A DNA stretch of 21,641 bases from Rhizaria sp. SCN 62-66 (lineage: Eukaryota; Rhizaria, unplaced). Of the stretch, positions 18,318 to 21,641 are shown piece after piece. A program made the position numbers and the translations under genes. The notes below the pieces were generated by a model. It did not search any database and was not told the DNA's origin. It was given only the letters and a program-made list of their open reading frames with translations. How positions within the stretch are numbered: the first letter of the stretch is position 1; each line of letters starts with the position of its first letter. The stretch covers positions 1 to 21,641 of the forward strand of contig MEDY01000445.1 in the NCBI GenBank assembly GCA_001724265.1, written 5' to 3'.

Positions 18318-18787
18318 TCTTTGTAAGGGACTTGCGTAATACAATCTTAGTCTCTTTATGCCAACTTCGTTATAATTTGCTTTGAGCAACACTTGACTTG
18401 AACTGAATTCAGTCATGATACTCAACAAAAACTATGTCACATGTGGTAATAATCACAAAGCTTTTTATCGCTTATCTGAAGGCATGTGTTAAAATCACTT
18501 CAGCTTAGCAGTATTAAAAAAGCATCTCCAAATATGGTCCGAATTTTCATGGAACAACTGACGAGGTATAAGTCCTCACGGTCATGACTCGGAAAACGTA
18601 TGCTCAGACTTTGGTACACTTAAGTATGAACAATACGGATCACATCAAAAATAAAACAAAAACAACTGACACCAATACCGTTTGATTCATTCGCCCATGC
18701 ATAGATCGCGATTCATGATCGATAGCTTTTGTGCCCTTGTGTCAACTACTGCGTACTTCGCAATGTGCACGCAGCTGAAGATAACGC

Positions 18788-19654
18788 TCACTCCGGAATG
18801 CGTCGTGCAACAGTCTGAAAATCAACTTCAATCAAGTTCCTCCTTGGGTTTAACGCGTGGTCAAAGTCTTGAAACACCGCAGGACAGCAGCACCCGTGCC
18901 CGTCGTCGAACTGTCTGTTAAACGCGTAAATCAGCCCTATGAATATTGGCACCATGTACAGATAGAGCGGGATGTTTGCGACTGCGAGAGAGGGCGCCCA
19001 TCGCGTATCCGCGGGGTTCCAGAGCTTGTTGACATACAGTGCAAGCAGCACAATCCAGATCAAAAGTGGCGCTAAAGCGCCGATCGTCAGAATGGCATGG
19101 AAAATGCCCTCCCTGTGGCGCATCACCGCCACGGCCGCGACGAACACGACGGCGGTGGCCAGGAACGGGGAGAACGCGGCGAGGCCCGAGATGCTGAAGC
19201 CTTCGAGCTTCGCATTAACAAGGGCGAAGAAGCAGAGGAACTGGCCCCAAACGAACCAAGCCACACAGAAGCGCATGAAAACGCGGTCGAAGAAAAAGTT
19301 GCCCAACTCCTCTGTTTCGCGATCTTGGAATGTGATAAAGGGTGGCAGACACTGCATTGCAAGAAAGGCGTAGACCGGAATAAAGCCAACGGTGTAGGAA
19401 ACAGATATCATGTTGGTGCAGATAAGGACGACCATGATGATTTGCGCAAAGAGGGCAAACACAGATGAAAAAAGCCAGCAGGCGCCGAAACAGCTGTCTT
19501 TGCCAACAACGGAAAGGCAGTGGATCCATTTCGGCATGAGACCGTGGAGGATGGGAAACTGAAAAATCCACACGCGAGAGTGCGGATGGAGGCGGGCACC
19601 GACAACATTTGCATTGGCAACGGGGGCGTCACAGCAAAAGAGCCGAAACCCATT
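18788..19654 (-). CDS. Downstream exon coding for a six-helix membrane region (probably part of the locus at 19832-21641)
   Basis: The frame is open from just after an acceptor (TTGCTTAG, AG at 19656-19655) to TGA at 18788; 288 residues. Six hydrophobic segments lie at about 58-80, 84-104, 128-147, 153-178, 188-207 and 222-245, arranged as three helix pairs with short loops. The C-terminus is soluble and Cys-rich (HGCCC near 254). The helix-pair pattern recalls TMEM185-like proteins, but I cannot assign a family. No Met opens the frame: the first in-frame ATG is internal (19537, MPKWIH). So either this exon is spliced to the upstream coding region, or it is a separate gene of about 249 residues starting at 19537. 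Hydrophobicity clearly selects this frame over the overlapping alternatives. Confidence 0.8.
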   Translation of the reverse strand, partial: NGFRLFCCDAPVANANVVGARLHPHSRVWIFQFPILHGLMPKWIHCLSVVGKDSCFGACWLFSSVFALFAQIIMVVLICTNMISVSYTVGFIPVYAFLAMQCLPPFITFQDRETEELGNFFFDRVFMRFCVAWFVWGQFLCFFALVNAKLEGFSISGLAAFSPFLATAVVFVAAVAVMRHREGIFHAILTIGALAPLLIWIVLLALYVNKLWNPADTRWAPSLAVANIPLYLYMVPIFIGLIYAFNRQFDDGHGCCCPAVFQDFDHALNPRRNLIEVDFQTVARRIPE

Positions 19655-19831
19655 CTAAGCAACACAAAAGAAATCGAGCAACAGTCAACAAACAAGCTGA
19701 TGAGGATATGACTAGCACTGACTGAGGTTCGTGAAACTCTGATATAATTCAATCAAAGAACATAGACACTACATCTTAAGCAACAAAAATCAAACAAAAC
19801 AATACGGAGTCAGCATAAGCACCTCACGTAC
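19655..19831 (-). other. Probable intron (177 bases) of the minus-strand locus
   Basis: On the minus strand it starts GTACGTGAGG, the same donor type as the other introns here, and ends in a T-rich tract and TTGCTTAG. It is AT-rich with stops in all frames. The oddity is that the last base before the donor is the final G of the TAG stop of the upstream reading frame. A second, phase-0 donor (CTG then GTGAGC, starting at 19939) would remove 285 bases, including that stop, and join the frames. Confidence 0.6.
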
Positions 19832-21641
19832 CTAACTCTCCGAGATCGTCACCACATGCTCGAGTGAAACAGCCTCTTCGGTCGCGGTGGGACTCCCATA
19901 CAGCGCACGGAACGTGTCCGTCAGCGAAGCAAGGCTCACCAGGCAAGACAAAGTGACAATAATGACAAACACAACAGCAGGCCACATTTCGAATATGGAA
20001 TAACTCCCGCCAACGTGTTTGCGGTAGATAAGCAAGATCGGAAACACGATGAACAGCAGCAGGGTCGCGATGTGCACCACATGCAGCTGAAAACACCTGT
20101 ACAGCCGTTGTGCGAAGCTGCAGTGGTACGTCGCCTCGAGCGCTGCGCGGCTCACAGCCTCGTTGGCGGCCTGCGATAAAGATTGGAGCAGCATCTCCGG
20201 CTGCCGCGGCCGCTGCAGCAGTGACAGGGGGTGGACGACTGACGGCACGGAAAGCGCGTCGACACCAGAGAAGATGCCGAACGCAGGTGCTGCGGGCCAA
20301 TGGGACACGGCAGGGCCGAATGGGCTCACTTCCGAAGGCGCATTACGGCTTTCCGCGCTGCCATTGTGGCTGCTACTCTGTGAACTTGCACTGATACTCA
20401 CACTCGTGGTTGCAACCGCACTGTTCACGCTGTTATAATACATAAAAGGCTGGCGCAGCGGTTTTCCGGCCCTCGGCACCGACCCCAGCGCAATACGCGG
20501 CTGCATCGTCATCAGAAACGACTCCAGCGGCGACGGCGCGTACGTGCGGGCGCCACGTGTCGCAGCGGCGGACAAGACAGAGCCCGGTGGAGCAGGCACA
20601 GTGGCAGGCAGTAGGGCGGAATTGGGCACTGTGGAAGACAGACGAGTCGCAAAGCACATGCCGCTCAGAAGGGCGGACGCAGTCTCATTCAGGGCATCCA
20701 CGCCTGGCTCACCGGCGCTCGCACTCAAACTCGTTGTACTGTTGATACCGGTAGTAACCCGAGCGCCAGCTCTCGCGTTTGTGTCCGGGTCAATGGCGAC
20801 GTACTCTACAATGAACGGAAGACCAACCACGTGCGTTGCTGCACTCGACGCGCCGCCAACACCAGCACTGGCGCTGATGTCAGCCTTGCCGGAATCGGCG
20901 TCGGTGGACCCATGTGCGTGGTATCTAGATGCAACCGGGGGCAAAGGAGGGCCAGTTGACTCCAAAACATCACGGTTACTCGCAGTTGTACGATCTGTAG
21001 ATGTGCTGAAATGAATATCGTTTCCATTATGGTCCGCGTTGTGTACGGTTTTGTTGTCGATAAGGTGACGGTCAGCTGCTGCACGTTGCGCGTCCGCTCG
21101 CGCCCATTCGGCAGCCAGCGCCGTGCCGACCACCGGCGCGGGCCCCGCCGCCCCGACCGCGCTGGCGGGCAGCACCGAGCCCACCTCGGCCATGGCGCCG
21201 ACGCCGGGCGAGGCGGCGAACTCACTCCGCTGCATCCACGTATGCGACGTGTTTTGCGCGGCGACTTTTTCGGGCATGATGTTGCGGCCGAGCAAGTGTC
21301 CGGTTTTGTGCGAGGCCCGGCCGGCCCAGACTGGGTGCGCAGAGTAGTCGGCGCGCTGCACAGTTTTGAGCTCTAGCAGCGCAAGACGCTCTTCGGGGGT
21401 AAAGAGCGACGAAAAGGCAAAAGGAGCGAAGTCCTCGCGGCAATTGCCGTCACCAGCAGGAGAATTTGCAACGCTGTCATCACAATCTTCGCCAGTGCTA
21501 CTGATGTTTAAGGCAACGCTGTCAGGTTGGCGAGGTACTGTAACTGCGTTCAGCTCTGCAGTGGAGAAGACTTGAAAGCGGATTAGCGGCAGCAAATCCC
21601 AGAGCTCCAGCCTGACCAACCGGGGATCCTGGTCATCGAGC
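19832..21641 (-). CDS. BACK-like protein with C-terminal membrane helix pair, 5' end outside the window
   Basis: The frame is open from the right edge (first codon 21640) to TAG at 19834-19832; 602 visible residues, no start codon in view. The first 110 residues look like the end of a BACK domain with an insertion: LWDLLPLIRFQVFSTAEL near 12-29 and LFTPEERLALLELKT near 75-90. A long disordered Ser/Ala/Thr-rich stretch follows (about 130-480), then two hydrophobic helices at about 521-541 and 552-573 with a short loop, and a 29-residue tail. The upstream BTB domain, if any, would lie beyond the edge. With the alternative donor at 19939, the protein would lose its last 35 residues (568-602) and gain the six-helix exon, giving 855 visible residues and eight membrane segments. 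The BACK call is moderate; the membrane segments are clear. Confidence 0.72.
   Translation of the reverse strand, partial: LDDQDPRLVRLELWDLLPLIRFQVFSTAELNAVTVPRQPDSVALNISSTGEDCDDSVANSPAGDGNCREDFAPFAFSSLFTPEERLALLELKTVQRADYSAHPVWAGRASHKTGHLLGRNIMPEKVAAQNTSHTWMQRSEFAASPGVGAMAEVGSVLPASAVGAAGPAPVVGTALAAEWARADAQRAAADRHLIDNKTVHNADHNGNDIHFSTSTDRTTASNRDVLESTGPPLPPVASRYHAHGSTDADSGKADISASAGVGGASSAATHVVGLPFIVEYVAIDPDTNARAGARVTTGINSTTSLSASAGEPGVDALNETASALLSGMCFATRLSSTVPNSALLPATVPAPPGSVLSAAATRGARTYAPSPLESFLMTMQPRIALGSVPRAGKPLRQPFMYYNSVNSAVATTSVSISASSQSSSHNGSAESRNAPSEVSPFGPAVSHWPAAPAFGIFSGVDALSVPSVVHPLSLLQRPRQPEMLLQSLSQAANEAVSRAALEATYHCSFAQRLYRCFQLHVVHIATLLLFIVFPILLIYRKHVGGSYSIFEMWPAVVFVIIVTLSCLVSLASLTDTFRALYGSPTATEEAVSLEHVVTISES

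Larger units (their letters stand above)
18162..18787. other. Convergent intergenic spacer between zuotin and the minus-strand membrane gene
   Basis: About 630 AT-rich bases where two genes end facing each other; both 3' UTRs should lie here. Seen: TGTAAA at 18312-18317 and TGTAAG at 18322-18327 for zuotin, and an (AC)7 tract at 18272-18285. No gene is supported on either strand. Confidence 0.6.

Noticed and set aside
19408-19654. Alternative frame MGFGSFAVTPP... in the downstream minus-strand exon
   Set aside because: An ATG near the acceptor opens this frame, but it ends soon and lacks the regular hydrophobic segments shown by the six-helix frame.
19832-19834. Reassignment of TAG to a sense codon, to explain the stop at the donor
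   Set aside because: No in-frame TAG interrupts the other long genes, whose Gln and Leu codons are ordinary; a genetic-code change is not needed.

Overview
This is eukaryotic nuclear DNA, most likely from a free-living protist with GC-rich exons. Coding parts are very GC-rich with C/G-ending codons. The spaces between genes are clearly AT-richer. Three introns of 142-266 nt are well supported and a fourth is likely; all have GT...AG ends. The recognisable genes are eukaryote-only: a ubiquitin-eL40 fusion, eIF3m, zuotin and BTB/BACK/SPRY. The species cannot be named from the sequence. I saw no rRNA, tRNA, CRISPR array or mobile element.

Layout on the plus strand: (1) the 3' end of a ubiquitin-ribosomal protein eL40 fusion gene (to 271); (2) a single-exon gene of unknown function coding for 1223 residues of coiled coil embedded in low-complexity sequence (670-4341); (3) translation initiation factor eIF3 subunit m (5104-6342); (4) a giant three-exon gene (7406-16161, 2807 residues) whose BTB and BACK folds appear split by very long disordered insertions and which ends in a SPRY domain; (5) the ribosome-associated J-protein zuotin (16609-18161, two exons).

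On the minus strand, convergent with zuotin, lies a locus (18788 to the right edge, 5' end cut off). It codes for a BACK-like segment, a long disordered region and a pair of membrane helices. Next comes a stop codon that sits exactly on a consensus splice donor, then an intron-like stretch, then an exon in an open frame coding for six more membrane helices. This is either one gene with alternative donors (a 2-helix and an 8-helix product) or two tandem genes.

Three genes belong to protein synthesis (eL40 fusion, eIF3m, zuotin) and two to the BTB/BACK class, many of whose members are Cullin-3 ubiquitin-ligase adaptors. There is no sign of an operon: each gene has its own AT-richer flanks. The most interesting points are the minus-strand locus and the insertion-split BTB/BACK/SPRY giant.
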